Source: Chryseobacterium geocarposphaerae (GTDB lineage: Bacteria; Bacteroidota; Bacteroidia; Flavobacteriales; Weeksellaceae). Taken from it: DNA of 64,000 bases. The stretch covers positions 1,116,001-1,180,000 of the forward strand of contig NZ_PGFD01000001.1 in assembly GCF_002797535.1 (NCBI RefSeq), read 5' to 3'. The position numbers and the translations under genes are program-made. Shown piece after piece: positions 1-8,263 of the stretch. Numbering within the stretch: position 1 is the first letter of the stretch; every line of letters starts with the position of its first letter. The notes under the pieces are model-generated. The model was not told where the DNA came from. It saw only the letters and a program-made list of their open reading frames with translations, and searched no databases.

Positions 1-1710
1 GCCTTCTTTAGGTTTACTGCTGATCATTGTTCCCCGTGTCACCCGTACTTCTTTCAACTCATCTTTCAGTACCATTCTGCAATAGTTTTTTACATCTTCC
101 AGAGAAATGATTTTATCCCTGGTTGTCAGAGCATATTTATAGGCCTGAATACTATCTGTTCCTTTTTGCTCTTCTGCTCCTCCTATGGTTTCGGTAAGGA
201 GAACCAGCATCTGAGATTTTAACTGATTGGAAAGTTCCGTTCCGGGACGCATATGATTGGCCAAAGTAGAATGTGTTACCCAAAACGAAGCATAGGTATG
301 ATCTGTTTTATCAACAGGCTCCATGATAACGTAGTTAAGCTCTTGTTTAATATTTCTTTTAGCATTATTTACTTTTTGGATCATAGACTTCATTCTGTCC
401 GACATTTCACTCAGAATACCTTTTACATTATCTCTGTTCAATAATGAAAAAGCTGCAATTTCGTCTCTGGTAAGCTCCAGTACACTTGCAATCATATCGA
501 CTGCATTTCTGTTGGAAAAACGCTCCATTCCTCCTTTTCTAACAGTGTAAAGGCCTTTCTTCAGATCATCGCTTGGCGTAAACGGAATTTCTGTATATCT
601 TCTTCCGTCACCATCCTGAACTTCATCTACATACAGGAAATGTTCTCCATCATCCGTCACTAAAGGAATATTATTCCCCATAATATCGAGGCTGTATTCC
701 GTTTTCTTCCAACCTCTGTTATAGATTGGAAATGCATTGAGTACGAACGAAAAGTTATCTAAGATCTCAGCGGAGAACTGTGGCGGAAATTCAAAAGTAA
801 GCCATAAGAACTTTTTTCCTTCGATATATTTGTTGATTTCTTCTTTATAGTCCAGGAAGTCCAAATTTTCAGGAAGTTTTCCAGCTTCAGTAAATAAGCT
901 TTCCGAAAGCCCTTTTACTTCTATAAATTTATGATGATAAATACTTTTAACATCTTCTACAATTTTATTTCGGATAGACTGTTCTTTGAACATTTGTTCA
1001 TAGCCATCCGCTTCGTTATTTTTCAGATAAGTCAATCCTTCCCGAACAAACAACGGATTGTTGTTACTTGTTACGGTAATATATGGCAGGAGCTTATATA
1101 CGAAATCGATATGTTCAAAAGCGGGATTTGAGCAATAAATACTTAGATTCTTTGGAAATTTCTCACTGCTGTATTTTGATACATTAATCCCTATGGTGAT
1201 CTTCCTGTAATCTTCCGGCCTTCCCTGAAATCTTGCAATCGGAACCTTATTAAGCCTGTCATCAATTCCATAACAGGTATTTCCTACAAACATGACAGCA
1301 GTTTGTGCTTTATTAATCCTTACATTTCCTACCGGAGTAAAAGGAATATTAATCTGCTTATCAGACTCCGATTTTACCGTAGAAATCATCTGTTTTCTAA
1401 AGAAGAATTCTGTATGTTCCAACAATACTTCAGTAGATTCCGTAGGATTTGTAAAGGCAACTGCATGAGCAGGAACCGGATGGGTATAAATAGACGGAGT
1501 AAGAAGTTTTGCCAGCTTTTCTAAAATTCGGGCATTTACCGTCTGTATTTCGTTGTTGGCTTTAAAAATTTCAGTGCTGAATGCATCAATTAATAATTTT
1601 ACAAAAGGATCTAAAGACTGCGGGCTTTTCAATCCCCAGACTTTCGTGGCATTCTGCAGCATTCTTGCTTTTACTGATTCTTTGGAATATATATTCTGAT
1701 CTAAATTCAT
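1..1710 (-). CDS. tssF: Type VI secretion baseplate protein TssF, N-terminal part
   Basis: The frame is open from an ATG at 1708-1710 to the left edge, giving about 570 N-terminal residues with no stop, so the gene is cut by the window. TssF is the large wedge protein of the T6SS baseplate in the cytoplasm. It links TssE and TssG and supports assembly of the contractile tail. The translation begins with the typical TssF helical region (SVKARMLQNATKVWGLKSP, then a statement-like FVKLLIDAFSTEI segment) and keeps family character throughout. It lies 24 bp downstream of tssE in the same orientation, which supports the call. The family is normally about 600 residues, so little should be missing. 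The Bacteroidetes form belongs to subtype T6SSiii. The identification rests on recognition, not a search. Confidence 0.72.
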   Translation of the reverse strand, partial: MNLDQNIYSKESVKARMLQNATKVWGLKSPQSLDPFVKLLIDAFSTEIFKANNEIQTVNARILEKLAKLLTPSIYTHPVPAHAVAFTNPTESTEVLLEHTEFFFRKQMISTVKSESDKQINIPFTPVGNVRINKAQTAVMFVGNTCYGIDDRLNKVPIARFQGRPEDYRKITIGINVSKYSSEKFPKNLSIYCSNPAFEHIDFVYKLLPYITVTSNNNPLFVREGLTYLKNNEADGYEQMFKEQSIRNKIVEDVKSIYHHKFIEVKGLSESLFTEAGKLPENLDFLDYKEEINKYIEGKKFLWLTFEFPPQFSAEILDNFSFVLNAFPIYNRGWKKTEYSLDIMGNNIPLVTDDGEHFLYVDEVQDGDGRRYTEIPFTPSDDLKKGLYTVRKGGMERFSNRNAVDMIASVLELTRDEIAAFSLLNRDNVKGILSEMSDRMKSMIQKVNNAKRNIKQELNYVIMEPVDKTDHTYASFWVTHSTLANHMRPGTELSNQLKSQMLVLLTETIGGAEEQKGTDSIQAYKYALTTRDKIISLEDVKNYCRMVLKDELKEVRVTRGTMISSKPKEG

Positions 1711-1734
1711 AATTCGTGATTACCTTTAAAAAAA

Positions 1735-2175
1735 TTAATCAATAGACATTGGGCTCAAAAATAATTCTGTGGAAAAACTGAACCGTTCTCCTGTCATTTC
1801 CATTTTCGCATTAATGGCTATTTTTACTTTTTTCTTGATTTCTGTGTGCTCTTTTGTATCGTAATTATGCTCCACAAACTGAATATGAGCTTCAATTTGC
1901 GGCTGTACGATTCTGGGTTCGTAGTCCTGTATCTGCCTTTTCAGGCTCTTAATGAAAACATTTTCCCAAACAGCACTGGTAACTCCATTATCGAATTCCA
2001 GGTTCCAAACATCGTTTCCGTAATTTTCATCATATCTGTTTTCGCCTTTTTTGGTAGTGATCAGCAACATAATGTTATGGGCAATACTTTCGCCCATATC
2101 GCAGGTATCAATACTTCCTCCTTCCGTCATTAATGTTGATGGAACAAAAGGCATTCTGTAATTTGGTGTGTCCAT
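1735..2175 (-). CDS. tssE: T6SS baseplate protein TssE (GPW/gp25 family)
   Basis: This 146-residue protein is homologous in type to phage T4 gp25, the wedge component that seeds sheath polymerisation on the baseplate. Visible gp25-like features are the early segment SIAHNIMLLITTKKGENRYDENYGN, which matches the family pattern of 'I...I..lL.T..GER....yG..', and the following V-x-N-L-E-F-D. It starts at the ATG at 2173-2175 and is the first gene of the transcript that continues into tssF. No T6SS gene lies upstream. The region between 2176 and 2286 contains no gene. Known Flavobacteria T6SSiii clusters place these two genes together. I am fairly sure of the family and the context makes the T6SS role likely over a phage tail. 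Confidence 0.75.
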   Translation of the reverse strand: MDTPNYRMPFVPSTLMTEGGSIDTCDMGESIAHNIMLLITTKKGENRYDENYGNDVWNLEFDNGVTSAVWENVFIKSLKRQIQDYEPRIVQPQIEAHIQFVEHNYDTKEHTEIKKKVKIAINAKMEMTGERFSFSTELFLSPMSID

Positions 2176-2286
2176 GATTCAACTTCTGTGTTTTACTTCA
2201 TAATTCTGGTTTACTTGAAAAGAAATACCAAATTAAACATTTTTCACGAAATAGAGGATTACTAAGTTTAAAATGATCATTATAAA

Positions 2287-2317
2287 AAAAGCTGACCTCT
2301 TAAATTGGTCAGCTTTC
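2287..2317 (-). terminator. Rho-independent terminator after APC permease
   Basis: On the minus strand a 10-bp stem (AAGCTGACC / GGTCAGCTT) encloses an AT-rich loop and is followed by a run of T, directly after the stop of the permease gene. Confidence 0.8.
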
Positions 2318-2319
2318 AT

Positions 2320-3738
2320 TTATTCTTTTTCTGTTTTCTTATTGAGATTAATAAAATAATATACGGGAAGTCCTATTAAGACCATTAAGAACCCAGGCCA
2401 AGTGTATTGCCGCTTATAAATTAAAAGTAAAATACAAAACCCTGTTCCAATTAATAAATAAATGATTGGCGTAATTGGATATAGCCATGTTTTGTAAGGT
2501 CTTTCCAGATTGGGCTGTTTGTATCTTAAATAAATCACTCCAAAAACCGTAATCATGTAAAATAATACAATTACAAAAGAAATCATATCCAAAAGATTTC
2601 CATACTGACCACTTAAACAAAGTAAAGAAGCCCAAATTCCCTGCATCCATAGAGCATTGGCCGGAACTTCATTTTTATTGTTTTTTTCAGCCTGTTTAAA
2701 GAACATTCCGTCTTTAGCCATAGTTTGGAAAACCCTTGCTCCCGCTAAGATAAGCCCGTTATTACAGCCAAAAGTCGAAACCATTACCAGCACAGCAATA
2801 ATTACCGTTCCCGCACTTCCGAAAATAAAATGAGAAGCCGCAACCGCTACCCTGTCATTTTCTGCAAACGCAATTGAATCTCTGTCTAAGGCATTTAAAT
2901 AAACATAATTAACAGCAATATATAAAACGATAACAGCGGTTGTTCCGTAGATCATTGATTTCACCACATTTTTCTTTGGATTTTCAATCTCTCCCGAAAC
3001 AAAAGTTACACTTTCCCAAGCTACAGAACTGAATACAGATCCAACCATTGCCGCAGCAATTCCCCCCAGTAAAGTCATTCCTCCAATAGGCTCCCATCCT
3101 TCTTTCAGGAAGTTTCCAAGTGTGTCTTTTTTAAGATTATTAAAAGAATTCATTCCAAAACTGAAGTTTTCAGCCATGTGCGAAATATCTACCAGAATAA
3201 AACCTGCAGCGATTAATCCTACCAAAGCAATGATTTTTGATCCTGTAAATATATTTTGCAAAAGTTTTCCACTTTCCACCCCTCTTGTATTGATATATGT
3301 AAGCAAAAGAATGATCGCAATTGCCAAAATCTGAATCCAGGTAATTTTAAACTCGCCGCTCTGGAAAATAGGTGCCACATCATTTAAAGCGGGAACCAAA
3401 TAAGCTGTAAATTTACCAAAAGCCATTGCCACTGCTGCAATAGTCCCTGTCTGAATTACTGTAAACAATCCCCATCCGTACAAGAAGCCCATCTTTTTCC
3501 CAAAAATTTCTTTAAGATAGGTATATTGTCCGCCAGCTTTGGGATAGAGTGCAGAAAGCTCTCCGTAGCTGATTGCTGCGGCAACGGTCATAATTCCTGT
3601 AATTACCCAAACGATAATCAGCCAGAACCCGGAACCCAAATTCCGCATCATATCAGCGCTTACAATAAAAATTCCGCTTCCGATCATAGATCCCATTACC
3701 AACATAATGGCATCCCAAAGTTTTAGTTTTTTCTGCAT
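2320..3738 (-). CDS. APC-family amino acid permease
   Basis: This 472-residue inner-membrane protein should import amino acids, probably with protons or by exchange. It opens with MQKKLKLWDAIMLVMGSMIGSGIF, the TM1 GSMIGSGIF signature of the APC superfamily. It continues with about 12 to 13 hydrophobic segments, including GGQYTYL (after TM2) and SVAWESVTFVSGEIENPKKNV, the conserved loop after TM6 with the E-x-x-N-P-x-K motif. The reading frame extends 51 codons further upstream, but that extension is low-complexity, lacks the family pattern and would overlap the divergent gene at 3881. I therefore use the ATG at 3736-3738. It is monocistronic with its own terminator. Substrate cannot be read from the sequence. 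Confidence 0.85.
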   Translation of the reverse strand: MQKKLKLWDAIMLVMGSMIGSGIFIVSADMMRNLGSGFWLIIVWVITGIMTVAAAISYGELSALYPKAGGQYTYLKEIFGKKMGFLYGWGLFTVIQTGTIAAVAMAFGKFTAYLVPALNDVAPIFQSGEFKITWIQILAIAIILLLTYINTRGVESGKLLQNIFTGSKIIALVGLIAAGFILVDISHMAENFSFGMNSFNNLKKDTLGNFLKEGWEPIGGMTLLGGIAAAMVGSVFSSVAWESVTFVSGEIENPKKNVVKSMIYGTTAVIVLYIAVNYVYLNALDRDSIAFAENDRVAVAASHFIFGSAGTVIIAVLVMVSTFGCNNGLILAGARVFQTMAKDGMFFKQAEKNNKNEVPANALWMQGIWASLLCLSGQYGNLLDMISFVIVLFYMITVFGVIYLRYKQPNLERPYKTWLYPITPIIYLLIGTGFCILLLIYKRQYTWPGFLMVLIGLPVYYFINLNKKTEKE

Positions 3739-3858
3739 AGTGAAATATAGGCTCCAAATATAAATAAATATGCAATGAATTTGGAGTTTTGTTTCAAATT
3801 TTAGAATAAGGCTGTTTTTTATCAACTTTTTTGGCAAGTATGATTCAATTTTTATTAG

Positions 3859-3866
3859 TACTTTTG
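3859..3866 (+). promoter_or_regulatory. Bacteroidetes-type -7 box for DUF4920 gene
   Basis: TACTTTTG fits the TAnnTTTG -7 consensus and lies 14 bp before the ATG at 3881. No well-spaced -33 TTG is seen; the nearest is about 25 bp away. Confidence 0.4.
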
Positions 3867-3880
3867 GAAAAAATATAAAA

Positions 3881-4387
3881 ATGAAATTCAAAGCGATATT
3901 ATTTGCAGTAGCAGTAAGTGCATCTTCTTTAGCTTTTGCACAGGAATCAAAAAAATCAGGTCCACCAGCAGGAAATGCTCTTGTTGGGGATACTTATGGA
4001 GATGGTATAGCTTCCAACGTAGAATCTAAAGCAATCTCTGTAGATAAATTAAGCAAAAAGCTTAAAAAAGAGAAAAAAGTAGAAAACGTTGCCATAAAAG
4101 GAAAAGTAACGGATGTTTGTGATAAAAAAGGATGCTGGTTAACAATTCAAACCGAAGATAATTCTAAGTTTTTCGTAAAAATGAAAGATTATGCATTCTT
4201 TGTTCCTACTGCTTTAAAGGGTAAAACAGTGGTTATGGACGGAACGGCTGAAAAAAAAGTAACTTCTGTTGATGAGCAGAAACACTATGCGGAAGACGCT
4301 AAAAGACCTCAATCTGAGATCGACGCTATCACAACTCCAAAAGAAGAAATCAGATTTGTAGCCAACGGAATTAAGGTTATAAACTAA
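3881..4387 (+). CDS. DUF4920 domain secreted protein
   Basis: This 168-residue protein starts with a Sec signal peptide (MKFKAILFAVAVSASSLAFA, cleavage likely before QES). The mature part resembles DUF4920, a small periplasmic or lipoprotein-like domain with an OB-fold-type core. The family hallmark is the pair of cysteines in VCDKKGCWLTI (C80 and C85), which could bind metal or form a disulfide. The function of the family is not established. It is divergent from the permease gene, with 142 bp between starts, and ends at a strong bidirectional terminator. Length is normal and nothing looks broken. Confidence 0.75.
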   Translation: MKFKAILFAVAVSASSLAFAQESKKSGPPAGNALVGDTYGDGIASNVESKAISVDKLSKKLKKEKKVENVAIKGKVTDVCDKKGCWLTIQTEDNSKFFVKMKDYAFFVPTALKGKTVVMDGTAEKKVTSVDEQKHYAEDAKRPQSEIDAITTPKEEIRFVANGIKVIN

Positions 4388-4397
4388 TAAAAAGTTT

Positions 4398-4449
4398 GTC
4401 ATTCTGAATGAAGTGAAGAATCTTAGATTTCTTCTATTGTCGAAATGAC
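4398..4449. repeat. GTCAT...ATGAC dispersed repeat, copy 1
   Basis: A 52-bp element begins GTCATTCTGAATGAAGTGAAG and ends AATGAC, so its ends are inverted. It contains the GAAGTGAAGAATCT core also seen near 56053, 46293 and 58721. It sits between the DUF4920 stop and the following terminator. Confidence 0.7.
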
Positions 4450-4458
4450 AGTAATATA

Positions 4459-4488
4459 AAAAAGCGGAACAGTTTGTTCCGCTTTTTT
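4459..4488. terminator. Bidirectional terminator
   Basis: The stem AAAGCGGAAC / GTTCCGCTTT is flanked by A and T runs and lies between convergent genes ending at 4387 (+) and 4488 (-), serving both. Confidence 0.88.
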
Positions 4489-5597
4489 TAGTCTTCTATT
4501 GTAAAATTTACTTCCTCATCCAGTTTAGGATATTTAGTAGCCGAAATAAATTTCTTTCCTGTACAGTCTATTTCCAGCCAGCCTTTTCGCTGTTTTACAT
4601 CTCCTACTTCCATTACAAAAGGGATAAAAGATATTTCATCCTTACCTTCTTCTTTTATTTCTCTGTATTGCACCGCCACATCCAAAATACATTCGTGTTC
4701 AGTATTCAGCTTTACATTTCTGTAAATAATATCATAATGCGTTTCTCTATTTTCCGGAATATTAAGATACTCTTCCCATCCATCAGTTCCAGAATTAAGC
4801 TCACTTATTGCCTTTAAAGCATAATACAATGCAATTGTGTAATATTTTCTCGTACCCTGTCTGGTGTAATCATCTATAAAGTGTCCCCCTTCAAACAAAA
4901 TAGTAGGCATTCCTGCTTTAATGAAATTATCTCCCGTAGAAGTAGGGTAAAACTCATCTGAATATCTGCCAATCTGGTTAGGAATCATTTCTTTCAGATG
5001 ATTATAAACATCGGCAATTACTGCCATACATTTTTTCCGGTTCTCCGTCACAGTTCTTTCCACATCCTCAGAAGGAGCCAAAAAGGATAATGTAGCAGGA
5101 TGAATTCCGTCTGTAGTAAAAATAGTTCTCTGCTCATGAAGATTCAGTGCATAGTCGTACTTTTTAGAAGCTACCGCATTTTTCAGAAATTTAATCTCTG
5201 TGCTTGCTTCATTATGAAAATCCCTGTTTAAGTCAATATCTGCTGCGTTGAGTCTTGTCCATCTTTCAGAACCGTCCGGATTGAGCATAAAAATAAAATC
5301 CAGCTGGATTTTACTAAACAGTTCTTCTTTCAATTCAGGATGATTATCCAAAGTTATGAGTAAATCGAGCATTGCGTGAGTAGCGTTCGATTCATTTCCG
5401 TGCATTTGCGACCAAGCCAGAACAGCAATATTACCGTTACCAATAGTTAACTTATAAATGGGCTTTTCTAAATAGGACTTTCCAATTTCTTGAATATAAT
5501 CGCTGAGATTCTCCTGTAAGTAAAAAAATAATTTTTCAGGGGAAATATAGCGATTAGGAAAATCAGGATTTTTCTGATAAATCTGTTCAAAGTTCAT
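4488..5597 (-). CDS. M14-family zinc carboxypeptidase-like protein
   Basis: This 369-residue protein looks like an M14 metallocarboxypeptidase or succinylglutamate-desuccinylase-type hydrolase. The zinc motif is visible as SQMHGNESN (H66, E69), followed by FMLNPDGSERWTR with a Pro-Asp-Gly typical of M14. Next come NRDFHNEAS, and then LNLHEQRTIF, whose His is the likely third zinc ligand. A late TILFEGGHF segment may carry the catalytic Glu. No convincing signal peptide is present, so a cytoplasmic role in peptide or amino-acid trimming is likely. The frame also allows a start at 5621, but MNFEQIYQK at 5597 is the better start because a TAAATTTG box (5619-5626) would overlap the longer form. 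Substrate is unknown. Confidence 0.75.
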   Translation of the reverse strand: MNFEQIYQKNPDFPNRYISPEKLFFYLQENLSDYIQEIGKSYLEKPIYKLTIGNGNIAVLAWSQMHGNESNATHAMLDLLITLDNHPELKEELFSKIQLDFIFMLNPDGSERWTRLNAADIDLNRDFHNEASTEIKFLKNAVASKKYDYALNLHEQRTIFTTDGIHPATLSFLAPSEDVERTVTENRKKCMAVIADVYNHLKEMIPNQIGRYSDEFYPTSTGDNFIKAGMPTILFEGGHFIDDYTRQGTRKYYTIALYYALKAISELNSGTDGWEEYLNIPENRETHYDIIYRNVKLNTEHECILDVAVQYREIKEEGKDEISFIPFVMEVGDVKQRKGWLEIDCTGKKFISATKYPKLDEEVNFTIED

Positions 5598-6337
5598 TAT
5601 GTAATAATTTACAAGAGTCAAATTTAGCCATTTTTAAGAGAAAAAAGAAATTAACATTTGTAATCACGTTAAACGATGTAAATTGCCAAAATGTCTGTGG
5701 ATAATTTTGTGGATTAATGATAATTCAAAGCAATATATTTATATTACTTAAAATCAATAATTTATATAATTCATCTAAACCTATATTTAAAATTTACTTT
5801 AAATTGATTTCGTCCTGTTTATCAACATTTGGGCGTAATTCTATTAAACATGGAAAAGTGTGGAAAATAGTGTTAATAACTAAATTATACAAATGTAAAT
5901 TGTTAATAATTTTACTATGAAATTTAAAATCCTCCTCATTTTTAAACTTTATTCCTGAAGTGTAAGTTGTTTAAAATATTCAATCCGGGAAATAGATATT
6001 TAGTTTAAATTTAAAAGTTAAATCAGCTAATAATGGCTGTTTAAGGACAAAATGCGGATCAATTCTAGAGCTTTATATTTGAATTTAGTAATGTAATCAG
6101 GTATTTACAGTACTCACCTACCCTAAAAGACGGATAATCGTCTAAGAAAGCCTTTAACAATACCTTATTAAGAAGTTTACCAGATCCATTATCACCAAAT
6201 AATTATTATTGCATTTATCTCAACCTTTACTTGAAGTAAAATGTAAAAAAGTGAATTTTGGGGAAAATTTGTTCATTAAAAATCAGAATTTAATTTTATA
6301 AACAATGTAAATTACTGTTTAATAGGTATTTATTTAT

Positions 6338-6419
6338 GTTTACAAATGTATTGTCAACAAGTTTAAAATTGTTTACTTTTGTATTTTGCATTTGTAAACT
6401 TTATTTTTACATTTGTAAC
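6338..6419. promoter_or_regulatory. Operator-like inverted and direct repeats before XRE gene
   Basis: GTTTACAAATG at 6338-6348 and CATTTGTAAAC at 6389-6399 form a perfect 11-bp inverted pair separated by 40 bp. TACATTTGTA at 6408-6417 is the exact complement of TACAAATGTA at 6341-6350. The copies flank the predicted promoter, the layout expected for autorepression by the XRE protein encoded just downstream. Confidence 0.6.
6351..6381 (+). promoter_or_regulatory. Promoter of XRE regulator gene
   Basis: TTG at 6351-6353 and TACTTTTG at 6374-6381 match the Bacteroidetes -33 and -7 elements with a 20-bp spacer. The predicted transcript start falls near 6388, inside the operator region and about 50 bp before the ATG. 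Confidence 0.55.
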
Positions 6420-6439
6420 TCTATTTAAAACCTCTTTTT

Positions 6440-6976
6440 ATGAGTTTAAACGAAAGAATTTCCAAGGTTATAGAATATTCTAATTTTACTCCTTCTGAAT
6501 TTGCAGACGAGATAGATGTTCAGCGTTCTTCTATTTCACACATCACTTCAGGAAGAAACAAACCCTCATTGGAATTTATCATAAAAATAAAATCACGCTT
6601 TCCTGAGATTCTTTGGGACTGGCTCGTTACAGGTGAAGGACAAATGCTGAAATCCGATTTACCCGAAGCCAAAGAAATTATTGAAGAAAAAGCTGAAGAA
6701 GTTTTAAAGCCAACCTCCCTTCCCGATCTTTTCACGATGATTAATGACAATGAAGATTTCGGTTCGGAAGAAACTGAAATCAGGCCTTCAAAACAAAGTC
6801 CTGGAGAATCGTTTATACCGCACCAAAGTACAGCACAGGAAAAAATATCCGATTCTCAGCGATTAGAAAATTCTCATCAGCAAATAATTAATCAAGTCCC
6901 TATAAATCAGCAAAGTAAGATAAAACGAATTGTTCTCTTCTACGAAAATGGAAAATTTGAAAGTTTTGAGCCATAA
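6440..6976 (+). CDS. XRE-family helix-turn-helix regulator
   Basis: This 178-residue protein carries an N-terminal HTH_XRE domain (about residues 3-66). It reads NERISKVIEYSNFTPSEFADEI, then VQRSSISHITSGRNKPS (recognition helix and the following turn), then LEFIIKIKSRFPEILWDWLVTGEG. The middle, residues 85-155, is polar and probably disordered. The last 20 residues (KIKRIVLFYENGKFESF) form a short strand-rich tail seen in many Flavobacteria XRE proteins. It stands alone between an 840-bp regulatory gap and a bidirectional terminator. The repeated TACAAATGTA-type sites at its promoter suggest it controls itself; regulon unknown. Not phage-associated in any visible way. Confidence 0.85.
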   Translation: MSLNERISKVIEYSNFTPSEFADEIDVQRSSISHITSGRNKPSLEFIIKIKSRFPEILWDWLVTGEGQMLKSDLPEAKEIIEEKAEEVLKPTSLPDLFTMINDNEDFGSEETEIRPSKQSPGESFIPHQSTAQEKISDSQRLENSHQQIINQVPINQQSKIKRIVLFYENGKFESFEP

Positions 6977-7012
6977 AAAAGTCTGATCAAAAATGATCAG
7001 ACTTTTTATTTT
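6977..7012. terminator. Bidirectional terminator
   Basis: The 9-bp perfect stem GTCTGATCA / TGATCAGAC with a 4-base A loop is flanked by A and T runs between convergent genes. Confidence 0.88.
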
Positions 7013-7028
7013 TTATATTCAAGGAAAG

Positions 7029-8198
7029 CTATCTTCCTTTTCTTCTTTCCAGTTCTTTTTTGATAAGACCTAATTCTCTTCCGGTTTGTCCGGCAACAGA
7101 AGTATTTTCCTGGGCTCTTCTTGTAAGATATGGAACTACATCTTTCACAGGTCCGTAAGGAAGGTATTTAGCTACATTATAGCCTTTATCAGACAAATAA
7201 AAGGTAATATTATCACTCATCCCGTAAAGCTGTCCAAAATACACATGAGGATTACCATTTTCAAGATTTTTAGCCTTCATTTTGTCCATGATCAGCTCAG
7301 AAGAAATCTCGTTATGGGTTCCAAAGAAAGCAGATACCTTATCTAAATGATTCATCACAAAATCAATTCCTGCATTATAATTCTTATCTGAAGATTCTTT
7401 ATTAGGCTGGATCGGATCCGGATATCCTTTTTCGGCAGCTCTGGCTCTCTCTTTTTCCATGTAAGCTCCACGAACAATTTTATATCCGATAAAATACCCT
7501 TTTTCTCTTGCTCGTTGAAGATTTTCTTCCATATACTCCAGTCTTCCGGTTCTGTACATCTGGATTGTATTCCAAACAATAGGTTTCTCCTGATTGTACT
7601 TTTCCATCATTTCTTCACAAAGATGATCTGCAGCGTCCTGCATCCAGGTTTCTTCTGCATCTACCATTACTTTTTTATCATGTTCGTGGCAAAGTTTACA
7701 TACTTCATCAAACCTTCTTACGACTCTTTCCCATTCTTCTTTCTGGCTGGATGTAAGCTCTGCATTTTTACCGACAGCTTCATACAAATCGATTCTTCCG
7801 AAGGCAGTAGGCTTAAAAACAATAAAAGGAATCGCCGGATTTCCTACGGAAAATCTTACGATATCTTTAATCTCATTACACACTGCATCAAAAGTTGCTT
7901 CATCTTCTTTACCTTCAATAGAGTAATCAAAGATACTTCCAACTCCTCTTTTAAACAGCTGTTTCACCACTTTCATGCTCTCTTCACGGGTCTCCCCGCC
8001 ACAAAATTGTTCAAATAATGTATTCTTTACAATTCCGGTAACAAAAGGAAAATTATTATGAACGGTGAAATTAAGAACAGAAGTTCCTACTTTAGTCAGT
8101 GAAGGCTGTTCAATCATTTTGAACATCCAATACGCTTTCTTTAACTGTGCATCAGATTTATCTGCGAATGCAACTTTAGTATCGTTAAAAATGGGCAT
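7029..8198 (-). CDS. Proline dehydrogenase
   Basis: This 389-residue monofunctional FAD enzyme oxidises proline to pyrroline-5-carboxylate, the first step of proline catabolism. It is a TIM-barrel protein that usually associates with the inner membrane. Diagnostic segments are IPFIVFKPTAFGR, then VMVDAEETWMQDAADHL and YKIVRGAYMEKERARA (FAD and substrate region). The C-terminal signature YLPYGPVKDVVPYLTRRAQEN contains the R-R-x-x-E-N substrate-binding motif. The length matches stand-alone bacterial and eukaryote-like ProDH; there is no PutA aldehyde dehydrogenase domain. It is transcribed toward the terminator at 6977. The P5C dehydrogenase partner is not in the window. Confidence 0.92.
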   Translation of the reverse strand: MPIFNDTKVAFADKSDAQLKKAYWMFKMIEQPSLTKVGTSVLNFTVHNNFPFVTGIVKNTLFEQFCGGETREESMKVVKQLFKRGVGSIFDYSIEGKEDEATFDAVCNEIKDIVRFSVGNPAIPFIVFKPTAFGRIDLYEAVGKNAELTSSQKEEWERVVRRFDEVCKLCHEHDKKVMVDAEETWMQDAADHLCEEMMEKYNQEKPIVWNTIQMYRTGRLEYMEENLQRAREKGYFIGYKIVRGAYMEKERARAAEKGYPDPIQPNKESSDKNYNAGIDFVMNHLDKVSAFFGTHNEISSELIMDKMKAKNLENGNPHVYFGQLYGMSDNITFYLSDKGYNVAKYLPYGPVKDVVPYLTRRAQENTSVAGQTGRELGLIKKELERRKGR

Positions 8199-8263
8199 TA
8201 CAATTATATAGTTTAGGGTTTTGCAAAGGTAAGCAAACCTTAGTTTTTTTAAAGAATTTTTTC

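Larger units (their letters stand above)
5598..6439. other. 842-bp gene-free, AT-rich regulatory stretch
   Basis: No credible gene is visible; the one + strand ORF (5717-5920) is lysine/isoleucine/asparagine-rich and has no family character. The stretch holds scattered copies of TACAAATGTA or its complement: exact at 5888-5897, 6341-6350 and 6408-6417, and 9 of 10 at 5653-5662. A promoter for the XRE gene lies at its right end. A small RNA between about 6100 and 6230 cannot be excluded, but nothing specific supports one. Confidence 0.55.

Noticed and set aside
1846..2133. 95-residue + strand ORF over tssE
   Set aside because: It is antisense to tssE and has no independent support.
3739..3891. 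51-codon N-terminal extension of the APC permease
   Set aside because: It has no family similarity and overlaps the divergent DUF4920 gene; the family start is at 3738.
5717..5920. 67-residue ORF in the large intergenic gap
   Set aside because: Composition is that of random AT-rich DNA, with no recognisable domain or initiation context.
7515..8018. 167-residue + strand ORF opposite proline dehydrogenase
   Set aside because: It lies fully antisense to a well-supported enzyme gene, is Phe/His/Cys-rich and has no family character.
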